Assembly (NCBI RefSeq): GCF_034480035.2
Contig: NZ_CP118753.2
Span: 62,001-126,000, forward strand
DNA: 64,000 nucleotides
Source: Methanosphaera sp. ISO3-F5
GTDB lineage: Archaea; Methanobacteriota; Methanobacteria; Methanobacteriales; Methanobacteriaceae
Direction of reading: 5' to 3'
In this document: positions 18,068-27,831 of the stretch, one piece after another
Position numbering within the stretch: position 1 is the stretch's first letter
Layout: each line of letters starts with the position of its first letter
The notes under the pieces: model-generated
What the model was told of the DNA's origin: nothing
Databases searched by the model: none
Seen by the model: only the letters and a program-made list of their open reading frames with translations
Program-made: the position numbers and the translations under genes

Positions 18068-18200
18068 GAGACTTGGCATAAATTAGTTTCAAGAGAAAAA
18101 AAGTAATACTCGAAAAAATATTAACCTTTTTTTTCAAAATGATAACCAGCATTATGTCTTTGTTCAAATCAAATATAACAATACCCTTTTCTTTTATTGT
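18068..18200 (-). ncRNA. Candidate TnpB guide (omega) RNA region
   Basis: In characterised TnpB systems the guide RNA is made from the 3' end of tnpB and the element's right end. This 133-base stretch occupies that position on the minus strand. Its conservation in the decayed copy (exact 19-base match at 18155-18173, similar A-run and GTATTAC sequences, and the end repeat) shows it matters to the element. No secondary structure is evident enough to define the RNA, so the limits are nominal. Confidence 0.3.
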
Positions 18201-19526
18201 TTATTTTTGAAAATAGTCTTGTATTTTTTTGATTTTCCCTGGGGCAGTCCGTGCCCACTTATACAGTCGTTCCTTGGGGAAGTTCTGCTTACTTTTACGA
18301 ATGATATTACATGCTGCATTGATATCTGCATTTATTAATATTCCTGTGCTTGTTTTATAGAGTCCTCTTTTTATTCGTTTTCCTTTAAATTTATATTCCT
18401 CTTCTTCTTCGTCTGTTTTGTAGGTTGGTAATATGTCGTTGTCTAGGAAACTGCTTTTGCTTGTGTAGGATTCTTCGGTAATAATTAGTTTGATGTCGTA
18501 TTTTTGGCATTGCGTTTCTAGTTTGTTTATGAATTTTTTGAAAGCAATTTGTGTGAATATTTGATTTTGTTTTTTTCCCATATCTGTTTCGTATTTGAAG
18601 TTTTTGTTGTATCCGAGTATTATGGTTCCTATGTCTTGTTTTTTGCATGTTTCTATTATGAATTTGGTTGTATGATCTAGGAAGTTGTTTTGTATTGCTT
18701 TAAATTTGGTGTTTATTTTTTGTATTCGTTTGGATGTTTTTAGTCCCTGTTTGTTTAGTATTGATTGATATTGTGCTATTTTTTTGCATTTGAAGGCTAT
18801 TTGATTTTTTAAAAATCGCCCGCCCACAAGATATGGGGTCCCTTCACTTGTAACAATACTTGCAAAATTATTAACACCCAAATCAATACCCATCATCTTA
18901 CTTTCATCTAAACCTAGAGACTCTTTTTCCATTTGATATGTGAAATTGGCTTTAAACATTTGTCCATTCTTTAATGGTATAATTTCTACTTGTATAATCT
19001 TTTTATCACGTATATTTTCCGGAATTCTAATACGTGGTCTGCAATCTTTGGATTTTAACTCTTTTTTATATTCTCTGCTTAAGGGTAATTCAATGTAACC
19101 CTGGGCTAATTTTTTCTTGGAAGAAGTTATTGACTCCCGCGGTATTATAATATTATGTAAACTGTCATCTCTCCGTTTAGGTTTATTTAATGGTCGTTTA
19201 TATTCATTATCGATGCTTTTATTTGTTAATGCAACATAAGAATTAAAAGATTCAACATGCTTTTTAATAACATTATTTGCTATATGAGCTTGAATAAATG
19301 AATAATCTTTACTGAATTCAGTTCTAACTTTAGTGATTATTGATTTGAAATTCAACTGTTTAAAATGTTTATCATCAGCACATTTATCTAATTTAGTAGT
19401 TTTTATAGCACAATTTCGTAAATCATTTAATTTCAATGAAATATCCACTAAAACATTGAATTGTTTCTTAGAAAGACCTCTAATAAGAGTACTTTGAGTT
19501 AAATATATACAATTTTCATCTATCAT
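18201..19526 (-). CDS. tnpB: TnpB RNA-guided nuclease/IS accessory protein
   Basis: This 441-residue TnpB has a RuvC-like fold. Catalytic positions are visible at Asp215 (GIDLGVNN), Glu351/352 (ITEESYTSKSSF) and Asp401 (NADINAACNI). The usual CxxC...CxxC zinc ribbon between RuvC-II and RuvC-III is missing. In its place is FLDNDILPTYKTDEEEEEY...KRIKRGLYKTSTG, a pattern I know from a zinc-less TnpB branch. It may be an active RNA-guided DNA nuclease. No ribosome-binding site is obvious before the ATG. The 3' half of the coding strand is strikingly A/C-rich. It interrupts the glycan locus. Confidence 0.9.
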   Translation of the reverse strand: MIDENCIYLTQSTLIRGLSKKQFNVLVDISLKLNDLRNCAIKTTKLDKCADDKHFKQLNFKSIITKVRTEFSKDYSFIQAHIANNVIKKHVESFNSYVALTNKSIDNEYKRPLNKPKRRDDSLHNIIIPRESITSSKKKLAQGYIELPLSREYKKELKSKDCRPRIRIPENIRDKKIIQVEIIPLKNGQMFKANFTYQMEKESLGLDESKMMGIDLGVNNFASIVTSEGTPYLVGGRFLKNQIAFKCKKIAQYQSILNKQGLKTSKRIQKINTKFKAIQNNFLDHTTKFIIETCKKQDIGTIILGYNKNFKYETDMGKKQNQIFTQIAFKKFINKLETQCQKYDIKLIITEESYTSKSSFLDNDILPTYKTDEEEEEYKFKGKRIKRGLYKTSTGILINADINAACNIIRKSKQNFPKERLYKWARTAPGKIKKIQDYFQK

Positions 19527-19820
19527 AATAATTAATACTGCTTATTTCACTCCATTAACTTTAAAAAACGAAAATCAAGAAAAGAATTTCATAAATAACA
19601 ATTCTATGACTCGATAATATAAATTATAGAATAAAAGCTATATAAGTTTAATCCAAGAGCAGCTGGTAAGTAATCAAGGGGGTCTTGGTAAGTAATATTT
19701 AACAATATTATATATACATAAGTAACAATCATACCAAAAAAAAGTTTCATCCACATAAAAAAGTATTACAAAAACGAATTTATGCCAACACTCAAATCTA
19801 AAAAAAAGATGGGAGAATTG

Positions 19821-20963
19821 TTATTTCTTAATGGAATAATAATATTTTTCGGTTAATGAAGCTATATGATTCCAATCATATTCTTTCGCATAGTTTCTGC
19901 ATAACTTTCTTTGCTGGTTACTAACACCATCATCAATAATCCTGCAGATTAAATTAGCAAGTTCTTCCGGATTATCATCAACCAACCAACCATTATCTTC
20001 TCTTATAAGATCCTTAGCAGCATTCATAGGATAATCAAGAGTTATCACTGGAACACCACAAGCGTTTGCTTCAATAACAATAATACCAAAACCTTCACGT
20101 TTGGAAGGCAGAATTAAAGCACTTGAACTTTTAATCTTACTATACAATTCATCCTGTTTTTCACAAAAATCTTCAAAAATGACATTATTCTCAATATTTA
20201 AATCAGCCGTTAGCTGCTTAAGATATGCTTCTGATGGACCATTACCTATAACTTTACATTTAACTCGCGGATGTACCGAAACAACCTTTGAAATAGCATT
20301 AATAATTAGATCCACATGCTTTTCAGGAATTAATCGTCCAGCAAATATAACATCAGAATACTCCCGGTGAGGGTTTATAAAGGTTATTTCATTAGTATCC
20401 ACACCATTAGATATAATAGTGGCGTTATCAGGAGTTTTGTTCTTAAGCATATTTTCATAAGTTAATTGTGAAACACATATTATATTTTTTGTTAAATGAA
20501 AAATTCCTTTTTCTATAATTTTTCCGAATAAGCCTAATTTTCCAAGATATTCATACCAATAATCATTCCATACCTCATGTACAGTAATAACCAGATTTTT
20601 CCGGTTTTTTAATTTACTGGTATAACATGAAAAATAAGGGAAACCTTGACAATCAACAATGTCAAAATCATTTAATTCAGCATTAGTCAAAATACATCTG
20701 GCAAAGTATAATGCTTCTCTAATAGAACGAGTATTATTTTCTGTATATAAATCCATTGGTTTACCCACACTATGATAGGTAATGCCATTATATTGTATTA
20801 TTTCTTTAGAAGAATAGTGTTCTGCTTCCATCCAGTAACCTAAAGAAAAAATATGAACATCATGACCTCTATTAACTAATCTGGTTGCAATCTCGTATAT
20901 TCTTCTTTCGGCTCCTCCAGTAATCCAAGGAAATGCAGTATCATAAATAAACGCAATTTTCAT
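19821..20963 (-). CDS. GT4-family glycosyltransferase
   Basis: This 380-residue protein has MKIAFIYDTAFPWITGGAERRI at its N-terminus and DVIFAGRLIPEKHVDLII plus the complete EX7E motif (EGFGIIVIEANACG) in the donor half, all standard for family 4. GGAGAATGTT supplies the ribosome-binding site. It follows the GT2 gene at 21001 after 37 bases in the same direction and is the last gene before the tnpB element, so the insertion sits at the 3' border of this transcription unit. Confidence 0.9.
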   Translation of the reverse strand: MKIAFIYDTAFPWITGGAERRIYEIATRLVNRGHDVHIFSLGYWMEAEHYSSKEIIQYNGITYHSVGKPMDLYTENNTRSIREALYFARCILTNAELNDFDIVDCQGFPYFSCYTSKLKNRKNLVITVHEVWNDYWYEYLGKLGLFGKIIEKGIFHLTKNIICVSQLTYENMLKNKTPDNATIISNGVDTNEITFINPHREYSDVIFAGRLIPEKHVDLIINAISKVVSVHPRVKCKVIGNGPSEAYLKQLTADLNIENNVIFEDFCEKQDELYSKIKSSSALILPSKREGFGIIVIEANACGVPVITLDYPMNAAKDLIREDNGWLVDDNPEELANLICRIIDDGVSNQQRKLCRNYAKEYDWNHIASLTEKYYYSIKK

Positions 20964-21000
20964 AATAACATTCTCCTAAAAAAACAAAAAATTGGGATAT

Positions 21001-21687
21001 TTAGTTAAATTTACGAGTTAACATATATTTAATATGTCTCCAACCATCATCAAAGGAACTGAGCTTAGCTTCTCCACCACCACGTTTTCTATATGAAATA
21101 GGCACTTCTTTTATACGTAAATTTTTCTCTGATGCTTCAATAACCATTTCAATAGCATATTCCATTCCAGGAGCAGTTAATTCCATTTTGTCATATGCTT
21201 CACGCGTAAATGCTCTCATACCACAGTGAGTATCAGAATAATGTGAATGGAACAATATGTTTAACATCTTAGTTAACATAGGATTACCTATATACTGGTG
21301 CAGTGCAGGCATAGCACCTTCCTCAATAGTTCCATCAAAACGTGAACCTATAACGAAGTCACAACCATCCTCTATTATCATATTAATAAAACGCATTGAC
21401 TGTTCTAATGGATATGTTCCATCAGCATCACCCATAACTAAAATATCACCAGTAGCCTCTTTAAAGCCACGTTTATAAGCATTTCCATATCCTCTATTCA
21501 TTTCTAAAAAAACAGTAGCACCAGCTTCTCTAGCTTCTTGTTCAGTATTGTCTGTGGAATTATTATTTATTACTATAATCTCCACTTCATATCCTGCTTC
21601 TTCAATATCTTCAACAGGAATACTTTTAATAGTTTTTCCTACTATCCCTTCTTCATTTAATGCCGGAATAACAAATGAAACTTTCAT
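21001..21687 (-). CDS. Polyprenyl-phosphate glycosyltransferase, DPM1-like GT2
   Basis: This 228-residue GT2 enzyme resembles dolichol-phosphate mannosyl/glucosyl transferases. It has [31 protein letters not shown], the metal-binding DADGTYP motif at about residues 93-99, and VIGSRFDG. It lacks a C-terminal membrane anchor. It would load a sugar from a nucleotide donor onto polyprenyl phosphate, giving lipid-linked donors for glycans outside the membrane. An 81-base gap separates it from the upstream GT4 gene. Confidence 0.87.
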   Translation of the reverse strand: MKVSFVIPALNEEGIVGKTIKSIPVEDIEEAGYEVEIIVINNNSTDNTEQEAREAGATVFLEMNRGYGNAYKRGFKEATGDILVMGDADGTYPLEQSMRFINMIIEDGCDFVIGSRFDGTIEEGAMPALHQYIGNPMLTKMLNILFHSHYSDTHCGMRAFTREAYDKMELTAPGMEYAIEMVIEASEKNLRIKEVPISYRKRGGGEAKLSSFDDGWRHIKYMLTRKFN

Positions 21688-21768
21688 TTTTTAACAAATC
21701 CCTATTTTATGTATATACAATTAATTTTTAATCTAATAATTATTTTTGTCAATAATGAAATAAATATT

Positions 21769-22944
21769 TCAGGTACTAACCTTTTCAATTATTTTTTCCA
21801 TTTTATGCATGGAACGTTCCCATGAATAATTCTTTTCAACAAATCTTCTAGCCTCGAGACCAATCTTTTCTGATAAATCTTTATTATAACTTAATTCTAG
21901 GATAGCATCTGCAAAACCAGTAGGATCATCACATAATATGAATTCTTTATAGTTTTCTGCATCAATACCATTTATTCCTATACTAGTAGAAACTACTGGT
22001 AAATTCATACTCATTGCTTCCAATATCTTATTTTTTATTCCAGTACCCGATATCATTGGAGTAACAAATATTGTTCCGGGACATAAATAGGTTCTAACAT
22101 CTTCAACAGAACCAGTTACAGTTATATTACTGTCATTACCAACTTTTTCTATATAACTTGATGGGTTACGTCCAACAATCCAAAATGGTATTTGTTTTTT
22201 ACTCAACACCTTTGGATAAATTTCCTCGATAAAGTATTTTACAGCATCATTATTAGGCGGTGTACTCATATCTCCTAAGAAAACAATGTGGGGGTCAGTT
22301 TTTTCGTTATTATTCCTAAAAAACTCAGTATCCACACCATTTGGAATAACTTCCAAATTAGTGTCAATATCCTTTTCAAGAATTTGTTTATCTTTCTTAT
22401 TTACTAATATGCATGAATCAAATTTATTGTATGTTTGTTCATATCTATGAATTTTAAGATAGTTCAGGTACCAATATGTTTTTGAAACAAGGGTTTCTGC
22501 TTTATTGTACATTTTATAATTGTAGTCACTCACTGCATCGAACGCATAAACTATTTTTGGTTTTTTAATATTTTTCACATAAAATGCCATGGGCATGTCT
22601 GTTATGATAAGATCCTTATCATCTAATGATTCTTGGATTAATTTCTTCATTTTAGGATGATAATAATAGTTTAAAAAGCTTCTTGTTTTAATATTATCAA
22701 ATGATAACATGTTTTTAACAGTATATTTTAGTTGGTTTTTAATATCCAAATATTCTGGGATGAGTAAAGTATCTATATCTGATAAATATTTTTCAAGAAG
22801 TTTAACATCGTATTTTTTAGAGTTGAATGAGATTAAATGGATGTCATATTTATTTCCGAGTTGTTTTATAAGATGATATAAGGGTAATGTGGCACCTACA
22901 GTCATTGAAGGTATGTCATGACATAACAGTAATATTTTAGTCAT
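21769..22944 (-). CDS. GT4-family glycosyltransferase
   Basis: This 391-residue protein starts MTKILLLCHDIPSMTVGATLPLY and has HIVFLGDMSTPPNNDAVKYF and SGTGIKNKILEAMSMNLPVVST, the pattern of the sugar transferase branch that takes over after chain initiation. The start ATG at 22944 follows GGTGA. The longer in-frame GTG start lies inside that ribosome-binding site. It overlaps the upstream GT4 gene by eight bases. It belongs to a cassette of GT4 genes from 25344 to 21769. Confidence 0.85.
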   Translation of the reverse strand: MTKILLLCHDIPSMTVGATLPLYHLIKQLGNKYDIHLISFNSKKYDVKLLEKYLSDIDTLLIPEYLDIKNQLKYTVKNMLSFDNIKTRSFLNYYYHPKMKKLIQESLDDKDLIITDMPMAFYVKNIKKPKIVYAFDAVSDYNYKMYNKAETLVSKTYWYLNYLKIHRYEQTYNKFDSCILVNKKDKQILEKDIDTNLEVIPNGVDTEFFRNNNEKTDPHIVFLGDMSTPPNNDAVKYFIEEIYPKVLSKKQIPFWIVGRNPSSYIEKVGNDSNITVTGSVEDVRTYLCPGTIFVTPMISGTGIKNKILEAMSMNLPVVSTSIGINGIDAENYKEFILCDDPTGFADAILELSYNKDLSEKIGLEARRFVEKNYSWERSMHKMEKIIEKVST

Positions 22945-24085
22945 CAAATTCACCTTTATTTAATGCTTCTTTGTAGATGGTTAATATTTTATTTGACACA
23001 GTTGTCCATTCTAGATTGTTTCGAATGTATTCTTGTCCATTCCTTAATTGTTCATTTACCATTTTTTCATCAGTTAAACTGTGTATGATTTCATTTTTCA
23101 GTGACTCGATATTACCATATTCTATTACGGTACCTGCATTGATTTTTTCTATTAGTTCCCCTGATTCTGGTGTTACAATCACGGGCGTATTGGATAATAT
23201 TGATTCAAAGACGGTTATTGAGACTCCGCCCATGTATTTCACGGGATTAACGAATAATTCTGCATCAATGTATACACTTTTTTTGTCTTTTTCATCAATA
23301 AAATCTGTGAATATGACTTTGTCTTCAATATTGTATGTTTTTATTAGATTATCTAATTCTTTCTTGTATTCTGTAATCTTACCTGCAATGACTAGTTTGT
23401 ATTCTGAGAATTCTTGTGGAAGTAAACTGAATGCTTCTATGAGGTGGTTTATTCCTTTGAGTTTATCCATTCTTCCGAGGTATAGTATGTACGGTGAGGA
23501 TATATTGATTTTTTTCTTGAAAGTTCCCTGTTTGGGTAATTTATCGTATTCTTCGATGTTCATTCCGTTATATATTACTTGAACGTCTCTAGCTTTCATA
23601 AGTTTATCGTAATATGCTTCTTCATTAGATACTGCGATTGTTGTTGTAGCATTTTGCATAATTCTGTTACCGTATATGAAGTCGTATATATTCTTTATGA
23701 ATGATTTGTTTACATGCTTTGGAGTGGATGCATGTGGTTGTAATATATAGGGGATACCATATTTCTTAGCATATCCTATAATCACATTGTTTTGGTATGA
23801 TCTAAGTTCATGTAAATGGATGATATCATAGTTTCTTATGTTTTCCTCAAGCCATTCTTTTATTTTAGGAGAGTAAATGAATAATGCTAAATTGAATTTA
23901 TGCTCAATAGGAACAAGAGTCAAATTAGGTATACTATCAGTATCCTCCTTATCAAAATCAAAAGTAGTAGTTAATATAGTAACATCATGACCCATTTTAC
24001 AAAATTGTTTAGAAATATTGTAACAAACATTCACATCTCCTCCCCTAGAAAATGCAAAATAAGGTATAACCTGTAATATTTTCAT
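22937..24085 (-). CDS. GT4-family glycosyltransferase
   Basis: This 382-residue protein has MKILQVIPYFAFSRGGDVNV, IIHLHELRSYQNN, PYILYLGRMDKLKGINHLI and GGVSITVFESILSNTPVIVT. The second Glu of EX7E is present, and the first is Gly/Met-replaced. ATG 24085 is chosen since GTGAT lies five bases upstream. The coding strand is A/C-biased in its C-terminal part. The gene sits 32 bases downstream of another GT4 gene and is co-directional with the cassette. Confidence 0.85.
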   Translation of the reverse strand: MKILQVIPYFAFSRGGDVNVCYNISKQFCKMGHDVTILTTTFDFDKEDTDSIPNLTLVPIEHKFNLALFIYSPKIKEWLEENIRNYDIIHLHELRSYQNNVIIGYAKKYGIPYILQPHASTPKHVNKSFIKNIYDFIYGNRIMQNATTTIAVSNEEAYYDKLMKARDVQVIYNGMNIEEYDKLPKQGTFKKKINISSPYILYLGRMDKLKGINHLIEAFSLLPQEFSEYKLVIAGKITEYKKELDNLIKTYNIEDKVIFTDFIDEKDKKSVYIDAELFVNPVKYMGGVSITVFESILSNTPVIVTPESGELIEKINAGTVIEYGNIESLKNEIIHSLTDEKMVNEQLRNGQEYIRNNLEWTTVSNKILTIYKEALNKGEFDD

Positions 24086-24117
24086 AATCATCACTAAAAA
24101 AAATTAAAAAAAAAGTT

Positions 24118-25344
24118 TTAAACATCTTTTAATAAAACATCCAATATCAAATTTTCTAAAATACTTTCAAATTTAATAGCCAATGCACTCCAATCATTAT
24201 CACGAACAAAATTATAACCTGCAAGTCCAATACTTTCAATTTCCTTTTTGTTCTTAAATTTTTCCTGAACAATATCTAAAACTTCTTCAGGAGTGTTAAT
24301 ATAAATCAAACCATTTTTCTCCCCAAATTCAGCAACCAAACCTGGAAGTCTAGTTGCAATAACCGGTTTCTTCATAGCCATATATTCATACAATTTAATA
24401 GGAACAATATCCTGCATGATAATTTCATCCTTGTATGCTGGAAGAATACAAGCATCACTAGCACCAATCAAATCAGGCATTATAGTATATTTTTGTCTTC
24501 CAGTAAGAATTAACTGATCTTCTAAATGATATCTTTTCTGGATAAGAGTCAAGGCTTCAAAAGCATCACCATCACCAGTAATTAACAATTTAATATTAGG
24601 ATATTTAGCCTTGTTCTTTCCAAGTTCTACTGCTAATTCTTTAAGTCCTGCAAAATTATACAAGAATCCCATGAAAAAAAGGACTATGTCCTTGTTACTA
24701 ATATTATAATATCTTCTAATCTTGTTTCCTCTATGACTTTTATAGTTGAATTGTTTTAAATTAATTCCAGCATCAATAATTGATAACTTATGTGGATTAG
24801 CTCCTAATTCAACAGCGGTTTCACTAAGTCTACGATTAATCGTGAGCACATAAGATGAATTTTTAATAGTTTTCTGAGTTATCCGTTTACCCAAACCTCT
24901 AAATGTCTTTTCAGGAATAAGTTGATGTAACACATCTATAAAGTAATAAACGAAAGGTATCTTTTCCTTTTTAGCTATCCTGGAAGCAATATTTGCATTC
25001 AATATACCAAAAGCAACGATAATATCTGGATTAAATTCCCTTATTTGTCTTTTAATCTCATTTTTATGGTAATGTATGACTGAAAAATAATTAAGTACAG
25101 GAATTTTAATAAGAGGTGGTCTTATTACTGTAATATTGTCAGTGTTATACACTTTCTTATAACCTTCAAACACTTGTCTCGGAGATTTATATTTTTCATC
25201 ATCTTTCTTATTATCCTTCCACTCAACCTCATAGTCAATAACTCTTATCTTATGACCACGTAAACCTAATAATTCCATTAAATGATGTTGTTGATGAGGA
25301 TTTCTCTTTATCCAATCAGATTCTTGTACCACTAATATTCTCAT
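24118..25344 (-). CDS. GT4-family glycosyltransferase
   Basis: This 408-residue protein begins MRILVVQESDWIKRNPHQQHHL. Histidine-rich acceptor loops of this kind occur in a subset of GT4 enzymes. The donor half shows VLFFMGFLYNFAGLKELA, LLITGDGDAFEAL and VPIKLYEYMAMKKPVIAT. The start at 25344 is fixed by GGTGATT directly upstream; the frame also contains an earlier ATG that overlaps it. It follows the epimerase gene by 38 bases, consistent with one transcript supplying donor sugar and using it. Confidence 0.85.
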   Translation of the reverse strand: MRILVVQESDWIKRNPHQQHHLMELLGLRGHKIRVIDYEVEWKDNKKDDEKYKSPRQVFEGYKKVYNTDNITVIRPPLIKIPVLNYFSVIHYHKNEIKRQIREFNPDIIVAFGILNANIASRIAKKEKIPFVYYFIDVLHQLIPEKTFRGLGKRITQKTIKNSSYVLTINRRLSETAVELGANPHKLSIIDAGINLKQFNYKSHRGNKIRRYYNISNKDIVLFFMGFLYNFAGLKELAVELGKNKAKYPNIKLLITGDGDAFEALTLIQKRYHLEDQLILTGRQKYTIMPDLIGASDACILPAYKDEIIMQDIVPIKLYEYMAMKKPVIATRLPGLVAEFGEKNGLIYINTPEEVLDIVQEKFKNKKEIESIGLAGYNFVRDNDWSALAIKFESILENLILDVLLKDV

Positions 25345-25382
25345 TTCAATCACCATTATGGATGTAATTCAATTATTTGTTA

Positions 25383-26384
25383 TTAAAATTTAAATTCTGC
25401 ACTTTTCTGGATATTATCCCAATTATTAACGAACCATTCATGAGTATTTTCTAATCCTTCATCAAATCCATGTTTTGGTTCATATTTCAATATTTTTTTT
25501 GCTTTATCAATTGATGACAATAACTTGTTTTTAGCATCCCAATTCCTACGTTCTTTATACTCTATTCCTGCCTTATTATCACATAATTCATTGACCTTAT
25601 TTGCCATATCAATAACTTGATGGTCTTTACCTGAACCCAAGTTAATAGCTTCTCCTATTGCATCTTCCACAATTCCCATCCTGGTTAATCCCTGAACAAT
25701 ATCTTCTACATAAGTCCAGTCACGAGTTTCTGTTCCATCACCAGTTATAGGTAATGCTTGGCCATTCATTGCCCAATACATAAAGTTTGGTATAACATTC
25801 CTATATTTTCCAGGTACTTCTCCAGGGCCGAACACATTAAAGAATCTGGCATTAACAATAGGTAATTCATAAAGGTTATGGAAATAATTGGTGTAAAGTT
25901 CTCCTAACAATTTAGTTACTTGGTATGGTGTATGGAGACTAATACTAATATCATGTTCTTCGAAGGGCATTTTTGAATCTAAACCGTAAACTCCACAACC
26001 ACTACTTGAATAAACAAATCGTTTTACACCTGTTAACTGAGCATATTCAAGTACCTTCAGAATTCCAAGTCCGTTAACTTTTAAATCTTTTTCTGGTTGG
26101 TCTACAGAGTTCTGATTAGCAAAATGTGCTGCTAAATGGAATACATAATCTGGTGATTCCTTGAACACCCATTTGAGTACTTGATCATCACAAATGTCTC
26201 CTTCTATAAATTCAATACAATCTGCTTTTGGTATATTCCATTTATATGCTGATGATAAGTTATCTAAGATAATTATCTTTTTAGGATTGTATTCTGCAAG
26301 TTTTCTTGTTAAATTACTTCCTACACATCCTGCTCCACCTGTTACGAGGATAGTTTCTCCTTCATATGCACTTTCTATATCCAC
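25383..26384 (-). CDS. NAD-dependent sugar-nucleotide epimerase/dehydratase
   Basis: This 333-residue extended short-chain dehydrogenase has the NAD-binding motif TGGAGCVGSNL at about residues 15-25, SSSGCGVYGL, and the catalytic Tyr and Lys in YQVTK near 155. FFNVFGPGEVPGKYRN and DWTYVEDIVQG are typical of UDP-glucose/UDP-GlcNAc 4-epimerase or related enzymes. The start is a GTG with AAGGAG upstream. It heads the 26384-21769 glycan unit. The precise sugar nucleotide cannot be told; a GDP- or CDP-sugar is also possible. Confidence 0.85.
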   Translation of the reverse strand: MDIESAYEGETILVTGGAGCVGSNLTRKLAEYNPKKIIILDNLSSAYKWNIPKADCIEFIEGDICDDQVLKWVFKESPDYVFHLAAHFANQNSVDQPEKDLKVNGLGILKVLEYAQLTGVKRFVYSSSGCGVYGLDSKMPFEEHDISISLHTPYQVTKLLGELYTNYFHNLYELPIVNARFFNVFGPGEVPGKYRNVIPNFMYWAMNGQALPITGDGTETRDWTYVEDIVQGLTRMGIVEDAIGEAINLGSGKDHQVIDMANKVNELCDNKAGIEYKERRNWDAKNKLLSSIDKAKKILKYEPKHGFDEGLENTHEWFVNNWDNIQKSAEFKF

Positions 26385-26586
26385 ACTAAAATCTCCTTAG
26401 TATAATTAAATCATTTCAATCTATTATTAATGTTTATTTATCTTTTTTGTTTTATTTAAATTTTCAATTAGGTTTTACTAACTATTATAAATCATCGTAT
26501 ATTGTAGAATAGTCATATTAAACTGATTCTTTTGATTCAAAAAAAGTTAATAATAATATTAAATTAAAAAATAAGGGTTGGATAGA

Positions 26587-27603
26587 TTATTTGAAGTTTT
26601 TATTAATCTCTTGCAGTAAACTTATGGCTTCTTCAAATCCGTTATTAACGTCCTTTTTAACATTGGAGTACTGATTGTTCACAAAGCCTGTTGTATTATG
26701 ATCTAAGGCTATGTGTGGTATGTGCATATACTCAGGACCATATATTAAAGGAAGGTATTCCTCACAATCATTAGGACAGTTAAACTCATAATCTTCAAAT
26801 GTGATTTGTTTTAGAGGAAAAACATAGTTAATATCATAGATTCTGTTATGGATGTTGTTATGTAATCCATCAATAGCATCAGATATGTGGGATGTTTCTA
26901 AATTTGTGAATTTCATTTTTGAGCGTTCAATTTCCAATCCTTCATCAAATGTCCATATACCATCACTAATTTTTTCTCTAAGTTCTACCTGCAGTTGCGT
27001 TTGTTTCTCATTCCTATCTGCTGTTAATCCTTCGTCTTCTATATATTCCTTTGGAAATACGTCAAAATGTACGAATGGCTTTTTGAAGGCACATTGGAAG
27101 AATAATATGAAAGTTCCATTATTCAGTTTATCCAAGTCATTACAATCGGATGGATAATTTTTGTGTGGTTGGGTAAGCTTTGAAATTATAATATGATCTT
27201 TCAGTGCTTCAATTTTTTCAATTTCTTCTGGGAATACTTCTATAAACTTATTATAATCCTCTCTTAACATAGAAACATCAATATCATCATCCCATGGAAT
27301 AAATCCACCATGACGTACGGCACCAAGAAGAGTTCCATAGTCTAACCAGTACTTTATATCATGTTTTTGGCATATTTTATCAAATAGTTTAAGTAATTCT
27401 AAAGATAATAATTGTATTTGTCTCATAACACCAGTGGCTTTAATATCACAGCTATTAAATATTAAATCCAGCATTTTATAGTGTGACTCCAGTTCATTAA
27501 ATTTATTGTTGTTGTTGAATTTTTGAACTAACTCTATTACTTTTCTATGATTTTTAATGCTATTTGGTAACATCTGATATAATCTTGATAAAATAAATAC
27601 CAT
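26587..27603 (-). CDS. LicD-family phosphotransferase
   Basis: This 338-residue protein carries the LicD core at residues 82-110: a WLDYGTLLGAVRHGG segment followed by PWDDDIDV, whose Asp cluster binds metal in this nucleotidyltransferase-fold family. LicD proteins move phosphocholine or a similar phospho-substituent from a CDP-linked donor to surface glycans. The N-terminal 60 residues are unrelated. No choline uptake or activation gene is visible nearby, so the transferred group is unknown. It has a 200-base upstream gap shared divergently with the V4R regulator, and another roughly 200 bases separate it from the epimerase gene. Confidence 0.82.
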   Translation of the reverse strand: MVFILSRLYQMLPNSIKNHRKVIELVQKFNNNNKFNELESHYKMLDLIFNSCDIKATGVMRQIQLLSLELLKLFDKICQKHDIKYWLDYGTLLGAVRHGGFIPWDDDIDVSMLREDYNKFIEVFPEEIEKIEALKDHIIISKLTQPHKNYPSDCNDLDKLNNGTFILFFQCAFKKPFVHFDVFPKEYIEDEGLTADRNEKQTQLQVELREKISDGIWTFDEGLEIERSKMKFTNLETSHISDAIDGLHNNIHNRIYDINYVFPLKQITFEDYEFNCPNDCEEYLPLIYGPEYMHIPHIALDHNTTGFVNNQYSNVKKDVNNGFEEAISLLQEINKNFK

Positions 27604-27794
27604 GTCCTATACTTCCCATGATTTACTATTAATTATGTTTATATTTAATTGCTTATAATTTTGATATCTTATTTTTTTTCTTGTTATTATGATTTTTTTT
27701 CATATTATTCATGTTTATAGTCATCTTTTTAAATTATAGTTTATATTTATTCCACTTTTTTGGTATGGTATTCGATTATTATTTATTTTTAAGA

Positions 27795-27831
27795 AAAAGA
27801 TTTATATTATTATTTTTATATAGAAATAATC
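27795..27831 (+). promoter_or_regulatory. Promoter of the V4R regulator gene
   Basis: AAAAAGATTTATATTATT at about 27793-27810 is a BRE-plus-TATA-like element, some 25-30 bases before the ATG at 27832. There is no ribosome-binding motif, so the mRNA is probably leaderless. The rest of the 228-base gap to licD is AT-rich with runs of T and contains no gene. Confidence 0.4.

Larger units (their letters stand above)
18068..19793 (-). mobile_element. tnpB-only insertion element with imperfect inverted ends
   Basis: The element spans an intact tnpB and its flanks. GAGACTTGGCATAAATT at 18068-18084 recurs inverted at 19777-19793 with 15 of 17 matches. A-run plus GTAATAC or GTATTAC motifs lie just inside each end. 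No tnpA is present, so it is an IS1341-like element that would need a transposase in trans. It is inserted between two glycosyltransferase genes of the surface-glycan locus. The 19-base sequence at 18155-18173 is shared with the decayed element at 9473-10058. Exact ends are inferred from these repeats, not from a target duplication. Confidence 0.6.

Noticed and set aside
22977-23582. Plus-strand open frame of 201 codons
   Set aside because: It is opposite a GT4 gene with clear motifs; its own translation is Ser/Phe-rich without domain features or ribosome-binding site.
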